DNA of 37,197 nucleotides. Origin: JASMTM01 sp046483075. Its GTDB lineage: Bacteria; Thermotogota; Thermotogae; Petrotogales; Kosmotogaceae. Positions within the stretch are counted from its first letter, which is position 1. Every line of letters starts with the position of its first letter. Shown one piece after another: positions 1-8,200 of this stretch. The stretch covers positions 1 through 37,197 of the forward strand of contig JAWODV010000080.1 of NCBI GenBank assembly GCA_046483075.1, given 5' to 3'. The translations under genes were made by a program, and so were the position numbers. A model generated the notes under the pieces. It was not told the DNA's origin. It saw only the letters and a program-made list of their open reading frames with translations, and searched no databases.

Positions 1-498
1 ATCACCAATTTTTCCGAGTCAGAGGTTTTCAAGAGAATAAAAAACGATGAATTCCAGATTATGGAGGTAGATGAAGATTTTCCATCTTTCAAATACAATG
101 GAGTACGTGTCTTTTCAATTATTGATTTTCTCTATAAAACTGATACAAACACGGTTTATATAGTTGATTGGAAAACAGGAAGACCCAATGAGGAAAAAGA
201 TAAGATACAGTTAAAATTATACACAATATATGTGCTTGAAAAGTATAAAAACGCTGATCTTAGTAACATAAAATGCGTTAACGAATATCTGTTAACTGGA
301 GATAGAGCTGTTCATGAATTTAGTGAAAAGGAAATAGCAAATACAAAGAAATATATTGAAAAGAGTATCAGTGAAATAGATAAATACTGCGAAGACCCCC
401 AGTTAAATAAACCAAAAGACATCTCCCTCTTTAAGAAAAATCCTGGAAGACGTTGCAACTACTGCGAATTCCTCGAACTATGCAAGGAAACTGAGTGA
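1..498 (+). CDS. PD-(D/E)XK nuclease, RecB/Cas4-like, C-terminal part (5' end outside window)
   Basis: The reading frame is open from the first base of the window, so the gene is cut at its 5' end and the ATG at 61 need not be the start. The visible part holds the nuclease core: an aspartate in SIIDF, then VDWKTGR, which supplies the (D/E)xK pair, then QLKLY, which matches the QxxxY motif of RecB-family nucleases. The extreme C-terminus has CNYCEFLELC, a C-x2-C-x5-C arrangement known from Cas4, AddB and related nucleases, where these cysteines and one further upstream bind a 4Fe-4S cluster. The likely role is DNA end processing. No cas gene is visible beside it, so a Cas4 label is not justified. 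A terminator follows at 766-796. Confidence 0.75.
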   Translation: MTNFSESEVFKRIKNDEFQIMEVDEDFPSFKYNGVRVFSIIDFLYKTDTNTVYIVDWKTGRPNEEKDKIQLKLYTIYVLEKYKNADLSNIKCVNEYLLTGDRAVHEFSEKEIANTKKYIEKSISEIDKYCEDPQLNKPKDISLFKKNPGRRCNYCEFLELCKETE

Positions 499-1110
499 AC
501 CACTATGATAACGAGATCAGTTGACCGAGATTAAAGATCCGAGATCTAAAAACTAAGGCACGTGAACCGTATAAAACAGAGTGATAAGAGATTAGACTAA
601 ACCCACCACTTGAAAAAACTAGAATGCGAGAATTCGAGAGTCCGAGAAGGTTCGAAGAAACGAGAATCCGAGAAAGAACAAAAAACTGGTTAAATAAAGA
701 GAACAGAGATCCGATTAAACCCGCTTGAAAAACTTTTTCATTTACCTAAAACACCTTAATGACAAAAGCGTCTCACAAAGACGCTTCTTTTTTTTCCAGT
801 AATCTCATTTTGTTCAACCACTTTAGAAGGCGTTACGTTTGAACTTACGCACAACCGACAACGTTTTCTGATTTGTTGAACCTTCGATGGACGTTCTTTT
901 AGTCTCGGATTCTCGGTTTCTCGTCTCTTCGGTTCTTCTCGTATTTTAAAGCATCTGCTCTGTTAGAGCCCCTTTGAGCGTAGCGACTTCAAGCGTCTTG
1001 CTTACCAGATCAAGCCTCTCTCTCCGATCGTCAGATGGGTCATGCGAACAACCGACAACCTACTGACGCACAATGTTTTTTACTCCAATCGGTTCACGTG
1101 ATTCTATTTT
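499..1110. repeat. Repeat island A (non-coding mosaic repeat)
   Basis: No credible gene lies here. The stretch is built from short words seen in the other islands of this window: CCGAGA/TCTCGG runs (about 619-675 and 903-945), a TCGATGGACG word near 885, ACAACCGACAACG words (about 849-865 and 1050-1062), and a module with TCAGATGGGTCATGCG at 949-1062. Words on the left side are inverted relative to those on the right: CACGTGAACCG at 559-569 faces CGGTTCACGTG at 1090-1100, and CGAGAATCCGAGA at 661-673 faces its exact complement at 903-915. A transcription terminator sits between the two halves. Confidence 0.8.
766..796 (+). terminator. Rho-independent terminator inside repeat island A
   Basis: The stem AAGCGTCT/AGACGCTT encloses a CACAA loop and is followed by a run of T. 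The same hairpin and flanks recur at 24082-24117, in both cases downstream of a plus-strand gene. Confidence 0.8.
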
Positions 1111-1120
1111 TTGAATTGTT

Positions 1121-1150
1121 TTGTTGTTTATTAATATTTCGTGCTATTAT
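1121..1150 (+). promoter_or_regulatory. Candidate promoter of the InlB-repeat lipoprotein gene
   Basis: TTGTTG at 1121-1126 is a possible -35. An extended -10, TG-C-TATTAT, lies at 1142-1150 with an 18-base spacer. It would give a leader of about 80 bases. The TGnTAnnnT pattern recurs before several other genes of this window. Confidence 0.4.
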
Positions 1151-1239
1151 TTGAGTGTTATAGTCTGAGATTTCACTTTAAGGCTGATTACAATAGTTAG
1201 GAAGTTAAAAAAAGTTGCAGCCTAGAGGGGGCAAAGATT

Positions 1240-3729
1240 GTGAAGAGAATTATACTTTTCATTCTTTCGGGTTTGGTATTAATCTTTCTGTTAACTGCAT
1301 GCCCACCAAAGGAAATATTGTATCTAAATATAGAAATTGAATTAACAGAAGATGCTTCAGGACAAGTTTATCCCTCTGAGGGAGAATACCTTTATCATAA
1401 AGGTATGACCCAAAAAATTAGTGCAACTCCTTCTGAAGACTCTGTTTTTGAAAAATGGGTAATAGATGGTATTAAAGAAACAAAGGCATCGACAACAATA
1501 ACAATAAATAAAAATATCACAGCCACTGCTTACTTTGAAAATGCAGAACCACCTGGAGTTAAATATACATTAACTGTTCTAGAATCTCAAGGGGAGGGAG
1601 AGACAGAACCTGCTTCAGGAACTTATGAATACACTGAAAATTCTGAAATTTCATTATCCGCAACTCCAGCTGATGGATGGGAATTTGTGAAGTGGCAGGT
1701 TGATGGAGAATACTATTCTTCAACTGAATCGACAAGTGTAATTTTGGATGCAGATAAGGAAGCACAAGCTTTTTTTGAGAAGATACCACCTGAAGAGTAC
1801 ACGCTTAAGATGTTTGAACCAATAGGAAAAGGGACAACATCGCCAGCTTCTGGAACATATTCATATGAAGAAAGTACAGAAGTAACATTAAAAGCCACCC
1901 CTGACGAAGGGTGGGATTTTATTAAGTGGGAAGTAAACGGAGAATTTTATTCCAGTCATGAATCTACGACTTTACTTATGAATTCAAATAAAGAAGTAAG
2001 AGTATTTTTTTCAAATGATAGTGATGGTTATATATTAACTACAATAGTTGAGGGGGATGGTTTGATAGAAATTGAACCAGAAAAAAATACATATTCCCGG
2101 GGAGAAATAGTTGAGCTTGAAGCAATTCCAGATAACTGTTCTAGTTTTGTGAAATGGGATGGAGATATTGTTTCTAAAAATAGAAAAGTGGAACTGGTAA
2201 TGGATGATAATAAGATTATTTACGCTGTTTTTAAAGAGAACGATGTACCACCATCGATAGAAATTGTTTCACCTCAACCAGTACCAGAATATATTAATGA
2301 TTTATCTAAGGAATTTGAGTTTTCTTTCTCCTCCAATAATAAAAATGTGAATATATCTAAAGTTTCAGTTGAAGTGAGCTCGGGGGAAGGCATTCTTGGT
2401 TATGAAATTAACGGAGATTCCGGTCAGGGAACATTCATATGGGATTTTGATATTTATGAAGCTAAAATTTTTGAAACTTTTTATGCAACAATAACTGTTG
2501 AAGATGAGTGTCGAAATGTTTCCTCTGAGTCAATTCAGATTACTGTAGATAATATATCACCTGAGCTCAAGCTTGAAGTTGACAATTTTGAAATTGTGGA
2601 TGATTCTGTAGAAACAACTCTTTCCTGGATTGCCACAGACAGTTGTTTAGATAGAGTAAGTTTTGATGTAAATCAGGGGGCAGTATCAGAAACAAAATCT
2701 TACAATAACGAAGGGAAAGTTATTTGGAAAATATCTCTTGATAAACTAAATGGGGAAGAACTTTTTGTCAAAGCGACAGCTTATGATAAGGCAGAAAATA
2801 CAGAATCTGTGACAAAAACAATACCAGTCAGGAAATTAACAATGAGGGTAAATTCAGAGAATGCTGGAAGTGTTTCTCCAGCTCCGGGTGATCATTATTA
2901 TCCATCATCGGTAAGAATTGGCATTTCTGCAACACCAAATCTTGAAAACGTTTTTGATAAATGGATAGCCACAGCGGGTTCATTTGAAGATGAAACTTCT
3001 ACAGAAACCATATACTTTATGCCCGATCAAGATGTAACAATTACAGCAAATTTTACTCCTATTTGGGAAGGTTTTACTGAAAACTGGTCTTTAGTAAATT
3101 CCGGGACAATCGTAGAAGTTGAAAAACCTTCCATGCTTCAAAAAGGAGACATGATTTTGATAATACTTCATGCTCAAAACCGGATTGAAGAATCTTGGGC
3201 AGATGATCCTTCATCTTCTCCTGGTTTCAAGCTTATTGGACATTCTACAGATGAAAGCAGTTACGAAAGACCTACAGTATCTGCAGCCTACAAAATAGCT
3301 GAGGAAAATGAACCATCTTTGTATTCATTCAAAATCTCTAAAGAAATGCACTGGTATGTAGCAGCAATATGTATACATAAACCAGTAGAGACAGGAAAAG
3401 TTTGTTCTGTCAACTCTGGAAAGGAATCTGTCGAATCGATTACATTTGATAACATAACCACTATTGATAAATCGTTAATAATTGCAGCCGTAACACAACG
3501 AAGCTCCAATGATTTAGATTATAATGCAAGATCTTTTGTACCTCCTCAAGGTATGAAAGAAAGGTACTCTTATTACTCATTCGGACCATTTGGAGAAGAT
3601 GGTAAACCAAATGCATCTGCAGCTTCACTATTTCTAAAAATCGGGGAAACCATCCAATCACCTACATATAGCTGGGACTATACCGGAAGAGCAGCTGGAA
3701 TAATGTTTGAGATTATCATTGGTGATTGA
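1240..3729 (+). CDS. Surface lipoprotein with five InlB B-type repeats and a C-terminal sandwich-like domain
   Basis: The 829-residue product starts at a GTG, 8 bases after GAGGGGG. Residues 1-21 form a lipoprotein signal ending in LLTAC, so it should be lipid-anchored outside the inner membrane. Repeats of about 75 residues at roughly 27-100, 108-180, 186-260, 264-335 and 533-610 share the pattern YTLT...G.G...P..G.Y.Y..G..V.L.A.P..G..F.KW, followed by an F at the end, typical of divergent InlB B-repeats (Listeria-Bacteroides repeats). Residues 337-530 look like Ig-type beta domains. The last 210 residues (GDMILIILHAQ...SPGFKLIGHS...AAYKIA) resemble beta-sandwich domains found in phage tail and surface proteins, though I cannot name the family. 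Likely adhesion or cell-surface binding. It is monocistronic and follows repeat island A. Confidence 0.8.
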   Translation: MKRIILFILSGLVLIFLLTACPPKEILYLNIEIELTEDASGQVYPSEGEYLYHKGMTQKISATPSEDSVFEKWVIDGIKETKASTTITINKNITATAYFENAEPPGVKYTLTVLESQGEGETEPASGTYEYTENSEISLSATPADGWEFVKWQVDGEYYSSTESTSVILDADKEAQAFFEKIPPEEYTLKMFEPIGKGTTSPASGTYSYEESTEVTLKATPDEGWDFIKWEVNGEFYSSHESTTLLMNSNKEVRVFFSNDSDGYILTTIVEGDGLIEIEPEKNTYSRGEIVELEAIPDNCSSFVKWDGDIVSKNRKVELVMDDNKIIYAVFKENDVPPSIEIVSPQPVPEYINDLSKEFEFSFSSNNKNVNISKVSVEVSSGEGILGYEINGDSGQGTFIWDFDIYEAKIFETFYATITVEDECRNVSSESIQITVDNISPELKLEVDNFEIVDDSVETTLSWIATDSCLDRVSFDVNQGAVSETKSYNNEGKVIWKISLDKLNGEELFVKATAYDKAENTESVTKTIPVRKLTMRVNSENAGSVSPAPGDHYYPSSVRIGISATPNLENVFDKWIATAGSFEDETSTETIYFMPDQDVTITANFTPIWEGFTENWSLVNSGTIVEVEKPSMLQKGDMILIILHAQNRIEESWADDPSSSPGFKLIGHSTDESSYERPTVSAAYKIAEENEPSLYSFKISKEMHWYVAAICIHKPVETGKVCSVNSGKESVESITFDNITTIDKSLIIAAVTQRSSNDLDYNARSFVPPQGMKERYSYYSFGPFGEDGKPNASAASLFLKIGETIQSPTYSWDYTGRAAGIMFEIIIGD

Positions 3730-3766
3730 GAATCATTATTTATAAATTTTTAGCTTATCTAGATGA

Positions 3767-3889
3767 AACATAGTCGAAATTACCATTAAAGTAATAAAAT
3801 TCAATTCCGAACTATATGATCACCGCTTTGTTATGAATATCGATGAGTCAGAATTCGACATATACATCTCGGTAAAACCAAAAGAATAA
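3767..3889 (+). pseudogene. Gene remnant, protein-like open frame without a start
   Basis: A frame of 40 codons is open from just after a TGA at 3764 to the TAA at 3887. Its translation has normal amino-acid composition (it ends in FDIYISVKPKE) but no canonical start near its 5' end; the only in-frame ATG, at 3833, would leave 18 residues. A good terminator follows at 3913. It looks like the 3' end of a decayed gene. I do not recognise the family, and a chance open frame is possible. Confidence 0.35.
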
Positions 3890-3912
3890 ATAGAAAATAT
3901 TATTAGTAGAAG

Positions 3913-3944
3913 AAAGACGAAGGGTAAAACCTTCGTCTTTTTTT
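3913..3944 (+). terminator. Rho-independent terminator
   Basis: An 11-base-pair stem AAAGACGAAGG/CCTTCGTCTTT with a GTAAAA loop is followed by a T run. It probably ends the transcript from the lipoprotein gene and the remnant after it. Confidence 0.85.
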
Positions 3945-4015
3945 AATGAACCAAATTAATCATGAAACTGTCATAAATCCGAGTTATATAATCGTGAAAC
4001 TGGGAGTTGAATAAT

Positions 4016-4726
4016 ATGAAATATATTACAATTGTTTTGTTGGTTTTATTTGTAGGAGGCTTTGGTATGGCTTTAAAAGGTAATGAGATTCCAATTATAG
4101 ATCAGAATGTGCCAAAACATTTAGATATTGCTACATTTGGAATGGGTTGTTTCTGGGGATCAGAAGCCAGTTTTGGAGCAGCAGAAGGTGTTTACAAAAC
4201 ACGAGTTGGCTATTCTGGAGGCACAAAAGAAAATCCAACTTATTACAGCCTGGGTGACCACACAGAAACAGTTCAGATTGAATATGATTCCTCAATTATA
4301 AGTTATAAGGAACTTCTGGAGGTATTCTGGAATAATCATTCACCTTATTATCAATCCTATAGCAAACAATACATGTCTTTGATTCTTTACCACAACGATT
4401 TTCAGAAAGAAACTGCAGAAAACTTTATTAAACAAAAGGAAGAAGAGTCGGGAAAGAGAGCGTACTCTGAAATTAAACCACTGGATGTCTTTTATCTTGC
4501 GGAATATTATCATCAGAAGTACTTCTTGAAACAGGAATGGGATTTTTACAGGATATACAGAGAAATTTATGATGATGAAGAAATTGTTGATTCAACTGCC
4601 ACTGCAAGGGTCAACAGTTATTTGAGAGGAAAAGGAAGCAACGATCAACTAAAAGAAGAAATAAATAAACTTGGATTATCAGAAGAAACAAAGGATAAAT
4701 TGTTAAGATATTACGAAACGCTCTAA
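4016..4726 (+). CDS. msrA: Exported peptide methionine sulfoxide reductase A, single-cysteine type
   Basis: MsrA reduces methionine-S-sulfoxide in oxidised proteins. The hallmark GCFWG (Cys45 from this ATG) is followed by VGYSGG and DHTETVQIEYD, the usual core order. A TTG at 4007 could also start the frame, but the ribosome site TGGGAG (4001-4006) touches it, whereas the ATG at 4016 lies 9 bases away, so I use the ATG. The N-terminus is a hydrophobic signal or anchor (ITIVLLVLFVGGFGMAL), which places the enzyme outside the cytoplasmic membrane. Cys45 is the only cysteine, so no resolving cysteine is present and an external thiol must recycle the enzyme. About 50 residues after the reductase core (YDDEEIVDST onward) are charged and helical and are not MsrB. 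Confidence 0.88.
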   Translation: MKYITIVLLVLFVGGFGMALKGNEIPIIDQNVPKHLDIATFGMGCFWGSEASFGAAEGVYKTRVGYSGGTKENPTYYSLGDHTETVQIEYDSSIISYKELLEVFWNNHSPYYQSYSKQYMSLILYHNDFQKETAENFIKQKEEESGKRAYSEIKPLDVFYLAEYYHQKYFLKQEWDFYRIYREIYDDEEIVDSTATARVNSYLRGKGSNDQLKEEINKLGLSEETKDKLLRYYETL

Positions 4727-4747
4727 CTACCCTTTTTCAACTAAAAA

Positions 4748-4778
4748 CTGCGCCTGTATAGGCGCAGCTACTTTTTTC
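4748..4778. terminator. Bidirectional terminator between convergent msrA and korB
   Basis: The stem CTGCGCCT/AGGCGCAG with loop GTAT has T-rich tails on both strands. It serves msrA on the plus strand and korB on the minus strand. Confidence 0.85.
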
Positions 4779-4791
4779 TTTAAAAAAACAT

Positions 4792-5643
4792 TTAGCTCAT
4801 TTTTTCAATTTCATCCGTAACATCTGGTGTTTCATTCAATTCAACAAGTTTTTTGCCCTTCTGAAGAACATGATGAAGGTCATGATATGTTTCTCTCTCT
4901 TTTTTATAAATAATGCCCATGGGGATTTTTTCCCCAAATTCCAGCGATTTTTCAAATGCTTTTACTTTATCAGTGACATCATACGAACTATCATCTTCAG
5001 ACACATCGTAAAGTCTTTCTTTATACCATCCGAAGGTGTTCACCTTGTTAAATGAAACGCAGGGATGCATAACATCCACAAGCGCAAGTCCCTTAAATTT
5101 TATTGCCTCAGATACAACCCTCTTAAAATGCTCTTTCGCACCCGACCATGTTCTGGCAACGAAGGGCGCGTTTAGTGAAATGGCCAGAGCGAGAGGATTA
5201 AGAGGTTCGTTTATTACCCCTTTTACCTGAGAACTGGTTATATGTCCCATTTCTGTGGTTGGAGATCCCTGTCCTTTGGTAAGGCCGTAAATTTGATTGT
5301 TGTGTACAAGGAGAGTAACATCAAAATTTCTTCTTATTGCGTGAACAAGGTGATTTCCGCCTTCTCCGTACATATCTCCATCGCCAGATTCAGTTATAAC
5401 TGTAAGATCCGGATTGACTGCCTTGGCTGCAAATGCAACAGGTAAACCCCTTCCATGCAACCCATTGAAGAAATTTATATTCATGTAATGGGGCATTTTG
5501 GCAGCCTGTCCTATTCCTGTGATCATCAATGTTTTATTTGGTTCCAACTCAAGTTCTTCCAGAGTTTCTGCCAATGCAAGTCTTATGGCAAAATTACCAC
5601 AACCGGGGCACCATGAAAGCTCGGTATCTCTTAGAAATGTCAT
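4792..5643 (-). CDS. korB: 2-oxoacid:ferredoxin oxidoreductase, beta subunit (TPP-binding)
   Basis: This subunit binds thiamine pyrophosphate and carries the redox cluster of an enzyme that oxidatively decarboxylates a 2-oxoacid to an acyl-CoA with ferredoxin as acceptor. WCPGCGN gives Cys12 and Cys15, MHPC gives Cys195, and GDGDMYGEGGNH with the following HNNQIYGLTKGQ is the TPP/Mg site. In the Sulfolobus-type enzymes a fourth cluster ligand lies in GIGCSGK; here the segment reads GIGQAAK (Gln45). I recall GIGQAAK as common in one KorB subfamily, so it may be a subfamily trait. Its ATG overlaps the stop of korA by 4 bases (ATGA), implying translational coupling. The substrate cannot be told from sequence alone. 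Confidence 0.9.
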   Translation of the reverse strand: MTFLRDTELSWCPGCGNFAIRLALAETLEELELEPNKTLMITGIGQAAKMPHYMNINFFNGLHGRGLPVAFAAKAVNPDLTVITESGDGDMYGEGGNHLVHAIRRNFDVTLLVHNNQIYGLTKGQGSPTTEMGHITSSQVKGVINEPLNPLALAISLNAPFVARTWSGAKEHFKRVVSEAIKFKGLALVDVMHPCVSFNKVNTFGWYKERLYDVSEDDSSYDVTDKVKAFEKSLEFGEKIPMGIIYKKERETYHDLHHVLQKGKKLVELNETPDVTDEIEKMS

Positions 5644-7292
5644 AATGCATCAGCTCCTTTTAACTGTTCTTCAAGCCAGGTAGGAGTTATGGGACGTCCA
5701 TCGTATTTTCCAATTTTTGTAAAGGGAATTCTGACTTTGCTGCTCAAATATTCAGCAAACAATCCAGAATAATTTCCTTCTACAACAATGAAATCTTTGT
5801 TTTTCAGTTCATCAAAAATTTCTGTACTTAAGGGACACAATTCCGAAAAATGTATATAACCAAGATCATTCTCTCTTGACACTTCATCAATCACACCCCA
5901 GGAATCGCCCCAACCTACGATGATTTTCTTTGCTTCGAGGTTATAAGTAGTTGGTTTTTCTATTTCCTTTATTAGTTCTTTTGTTTTTATATTTCTTTTC
6001 TCAACCATCTTTTTTCTGATATCGATATCCTCAGTTATGAATCCATATTCGTCATGTTCATCGCTATCAACCCTGACAAGTCCTTTTCCTCCAGGAATAG
6101 CTCTTGGTGAAACTCCGCTTTCTGTTAATTCAAAGCGCTTGTAATCTTTATCAGAATCTACTATGAATCGTTTATTATATTCTTCTACTATTTCAGGTTT
6201 CTGGCAAATGAAATATGAATCAGTTAGTTGTTGTGAAAGTAATACAACAGACGGAATCTGATATTTGTCTGACAGATAAAAAGCCTTCCTGATATATTCA
6301 AAGGCCTCTTTTGGTGTGCGTGGAGCAACAATATATCGTGAAAACTCTCCGTGTCCTGCTTTTATGGTAAAAAATAGATCTTCCTGTCCTGTTCTTGTAG
6401 GCATTCCAGTAGCTGGAGCGGGTCTTTGTGCGTCAACGATAACCACAGGCGTTTCGGTCATTCCTGAAAGACTGAAACCTTCCTGCATCAGGGCAAATCC
6501 ACCTCCAGAGGTAGTGGCCATGGCCCGTGTGCCCGTATAAGAAGCTCCGATAGCCATATTTATAGCAGCTATTTCGTCCTCAGCCTGTTCAACCACGATT
6601 GAATATTTGTCTGCGCGGTTTGCCAGATAAAGCATTACTCCTGTTCCAGGGGTCATAGGATATGCTGAAAGAAATTTACAACCAGCGCTTATTGCTCCCA
6701 GTCCCGCTCCATCTGTACCAGATATCATAATGGTATCTTCTTTTCGGTTCTTGTCTATTTCAGGCTTTTCCAGTTCATGATTTAGATCATAACCGGATTT
6801 CAAGGCTTGATAATTTGCCTTCAAAACACTTTCTTTATCTCCAAAGGTTTTCTTTAAAAGATCCTTGGGAATTTTCATGGGTACATTGAGTAGATTCAAT
6901 ATCATGCCAGCAATAACAACGTTCATTGTTTTTTTGTTTCCAGCTTCTTCAGCTAATTTATTGAAAGGAAAGAATTGAGCTTCTAAATCGAGACTTTCTT
7001 TGCTTTTTTCGTCAGCAAGAATATCAGTAGAATCCTTTACTAAGACTTTCATTGTGTTTGTTGTCTCTGATTTCAATGAAACGATTAGATCGGGCCTTTC
7101 TTTTATACAGTTTATTGGGCTATCAGATACTCTTATTCTATAGATATATTCACCACCGCGAATTCTTGAATGATAACTTTTATCTGTAAAAATGTAATAG
7201 CCGGCTTTAAATAAAGATTTGGAAATTAAATTACCTGCAGTTTGCAATCCCTGTCCTGCTTCAGCGGAAAGTGCAATGTTGAACTCTTTCAT
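5640..7292 (-). CDS. korA: 2-oxoacid:ferredoxin oxidoreductase, fused gamma-alpha subunit
   Basis: The 550-residue protein combines two parts. Residues 1-175 are the gamma domain (AEAGQGLQTAGNLISKSL, then SRIRGGE). From about 190 comes the alpha domain (GTDGAGLGAISAGCKFLSAYPMTPG, with YPMTPGTG matching the YPITPST signature, then TSGGGFALMQEG and PATGMPTRTGQ). This fused arrangement is usual for two-subunit KorAB enzymes. GGAGGAGAT lies just before the ATG. The gene follows the rubredoxin terminator at 7313-7343, so it may have its own promoter or be reached by read-through. No delta or ferredoxin subunit is present in the window. Confidence 0.9.
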   Translation of the reverse strand: MKEFNIALSAEAGQGLQTAGNLISKSLFKAGYYIFTDKSYHSRIRGGEYIYRIRVSDSPINCIKERPDLIVSLKSETTNTMKVLVKDSTDILADEKSKESLDLEAQFFPFNKLAEEAGNKKTMNVVIAGMILNLLNVPMKIPKDLLKKTFGDKESVLKANYQALKSGYDLNHELEKPEIDKNRKEDTIMISGTDGAGLGAISAGCKFLSAYPMTPGTGVMLYLANRADKYSIVVEQAEDEIAAINMAIGASYTGTRAMATTSGGGFALMQEGFSLSGMTETPVVIVDAQRPAPATGMPTRTGQEDLFFTIKAGHGEFSRYIVAPRTPKEAFEYIRKAFYLSDKYQIPSVVLLSQQLTDSYFICQKPEIVEEYNKRFIVDSDKDYKRFELTESGVSPRAIPGGKGLVRVDSDEHDEYGFITEDIDIRKKMVEKRNIKTKELIKEIEKPTTYNLEAKKIIVGWGDSWGVIDEVSRENDLGYIHFSELCPLSTEIFDELKNKDFIVVEGNYSGLFAEYLSSKVRIPFTKIGKYDGRPITPTWLEEQLKGADAL

Positions 7293-7312
7293 ATTATCTC
7301 CTCCTGTACTGT

Positions 7313-7343
7313 AAAGAAAAAAAGGCGGTGTTAAACCGCCTTT
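7313..7343 (-). terminator. Terminator or attenuator between rubredoxin and korA
   Basis: The stem AAAGGCGGT/ACCGCCTTT with loop GTTAA is followed on the minus strand by TTTTCTTT. It would end the superoxide reductase-rubredoxin transcript just before korA. Confidence 0.75.
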
Positions 7344-7359
7344 TTAGTTCTATTTTTCA

Positions 7360-7518
7360 TTAAACAGGTTCGAATTCATCCTGGCTCGCACCACATAGTG
7401 GACAAACCCATTCTTCAGGAAGTTCATCAAAGGAAGTACCGGGTTCAACGCCGTTGTCGGGATCTCCTAATTCTGGATCATAGATATACCCGCATACAAT
7501 GCATCTGTACTTTTGCAT
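7360..7518 (-). CDS. Rubredoxin
   Basis: This 52-residue gene is shorter than usual ORF cut-offs. Two CxxCG knuckles, CIVCGY (Cys6, Cys9) and CPLCGA (Cys39, Cys42), bind one iron. YIYDPELGDPDNGVEPGT between them is the standard rubredoxin core. GAGGTG precedes the ATG by about 7 bases. It lies 9 bases after the superoxide reductase gene; rubredoxin is the known electron donor to that enzyme, so the two form a functional pair for oxygen defence in an anaerobe. Confidence 0.97.
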   Translation of the reverse strand: MQKYRCIVCGYIYDPELGDPDNGVEPGTSFDELPEEWVCPLCGASQDEFEPV

Positions 7519-7527
7519 AATTTCACC

Positions 7528-7884
7528 TCATTTGACGGAATATTTTTTTGAATTTTCCCATAACCCATGGATATTACAGTAAATCACTGCAATAAGTGTA
7601 CCAGGTTTTTCAAGTTTAATCTGTATTTTTCCCTTAGGATCTGAAAGAACCGGGGTAAATTCGAAATGCGTAAGGTGTACAAGTAAATTGCTATCATCAT
7701 ACTTCACGTAAAGATCTGCCCATTTGATATGATGCTCAAGTGTGTTGGGATGAGGTATTTCTTTGCCTACACTTACTTCTACCTCAAATGTTTTACCTGC
7801 TTCAATCGTATCAGGAGCATCAATTACAGGAACATGTTTTTCAGATTTCCAATCAGCACTTTGAATGTAATCACCAATTTTCAT
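7528..7884 (-). CDS. Superoxide reductase, neelaredoxin type (single iron centre)
   Basis: It reduces superoxide to hydrogen peroxide without making oxygen. The 118-residue protein has the class II (neelaredoxin) layout, lacking the N-terminal desulforedoxin domain. The ligands of the catalytic iron are visible: His17 in EKHVP with the flexible Glu15 beside it, His45 and His51 in HPNTLEHH, and Cys103 and His106 in CNIHG. AAAGGAGG precedes the ATG. Rubredoxin follows 9 bases later. An inverted repeat near the probable transcription start (7921-7945) suggests repressor control, plausibly by an oxidant-responsive factor. Confidence 0.95.
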   Translation of the reverse strand: MKIGDYIQSADWKSEKHVPVIDAPDTIEAGKTFEVEVSVGKEIPHPNTLEHHIKWADLYVKYDDSNLLVHLTHFEFTPVLSDPKGKIQIKLEKPGTLIAVIYCNIHGLWENSKKYSVK

Positions 7885-7920
7885 ATAAAAAACCTCCTTT
7901 TCAAATTATCGTAGTTTAAA

Positions 7921-7958
7921 ATGAGACAAATTTAGTCGGTCTCATAAAAATTATATCA
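7921..7958 (-). promoter_or_regulatory. Promoter and possible operator of the superoxide reductase-rubredoxin genes
   Basis: On the minus strand an extended -10, TG-A-TATAAT, spans 7958-7950. Just downstream, ATGAGAC (7921-7927) and GTCTCAT (7939-7945) form a perfect 7-base inverted repeat with an 11-base centre, covering the expected start site. No good -35 is visible. The remainder of 7885-8200 shows nothing else apart from the MFS promoter. Confidence 0.5.
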
Positions 7959-8158
7959 TAAGTTACAGATAACAAAATTCCAAACAACTATTTTGAATTG
8001 TTACATATTAATAAGTATCAAGAATATTCAGACATACATGGCTTATAAAAAATTTTACACCATGAACCATTGTATTTGTCTATTCCGTAAGTGTATTTTA
8101 TTAATTATTTTTTATTAGAAAAAGTTCAATGGCATTAGTGGTTATCGATCCTAAGTCA

Positions 8159-8167
8159 TGCTAAAAT
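8159..8167 (+). promoter_or_regulatory. Candidate extended -10 of the MFS transporter gene
   Basis: TG-C-TAAAAT lies about 33 bases before the ATG. No convincing -35 was found, which is compatible with an extended -10 promoter. Confidence 0.35.
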
Positions 8168-8200
8168 AAAGTAAGCTTTACTAATCAATGGAGGCTATAT

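Noticed and set aside
1..498. Naming the nuclease Cas4
   Set aside because: The cysteine pattern also fits AddB and other RecB-like nucleases; the N-terminus is missing and no cas gene is visible.
499..1239. Insertion sequence in repeat island A
   Set aside because: Inverted arms exist, but no transposase frame or target duplication is visible.
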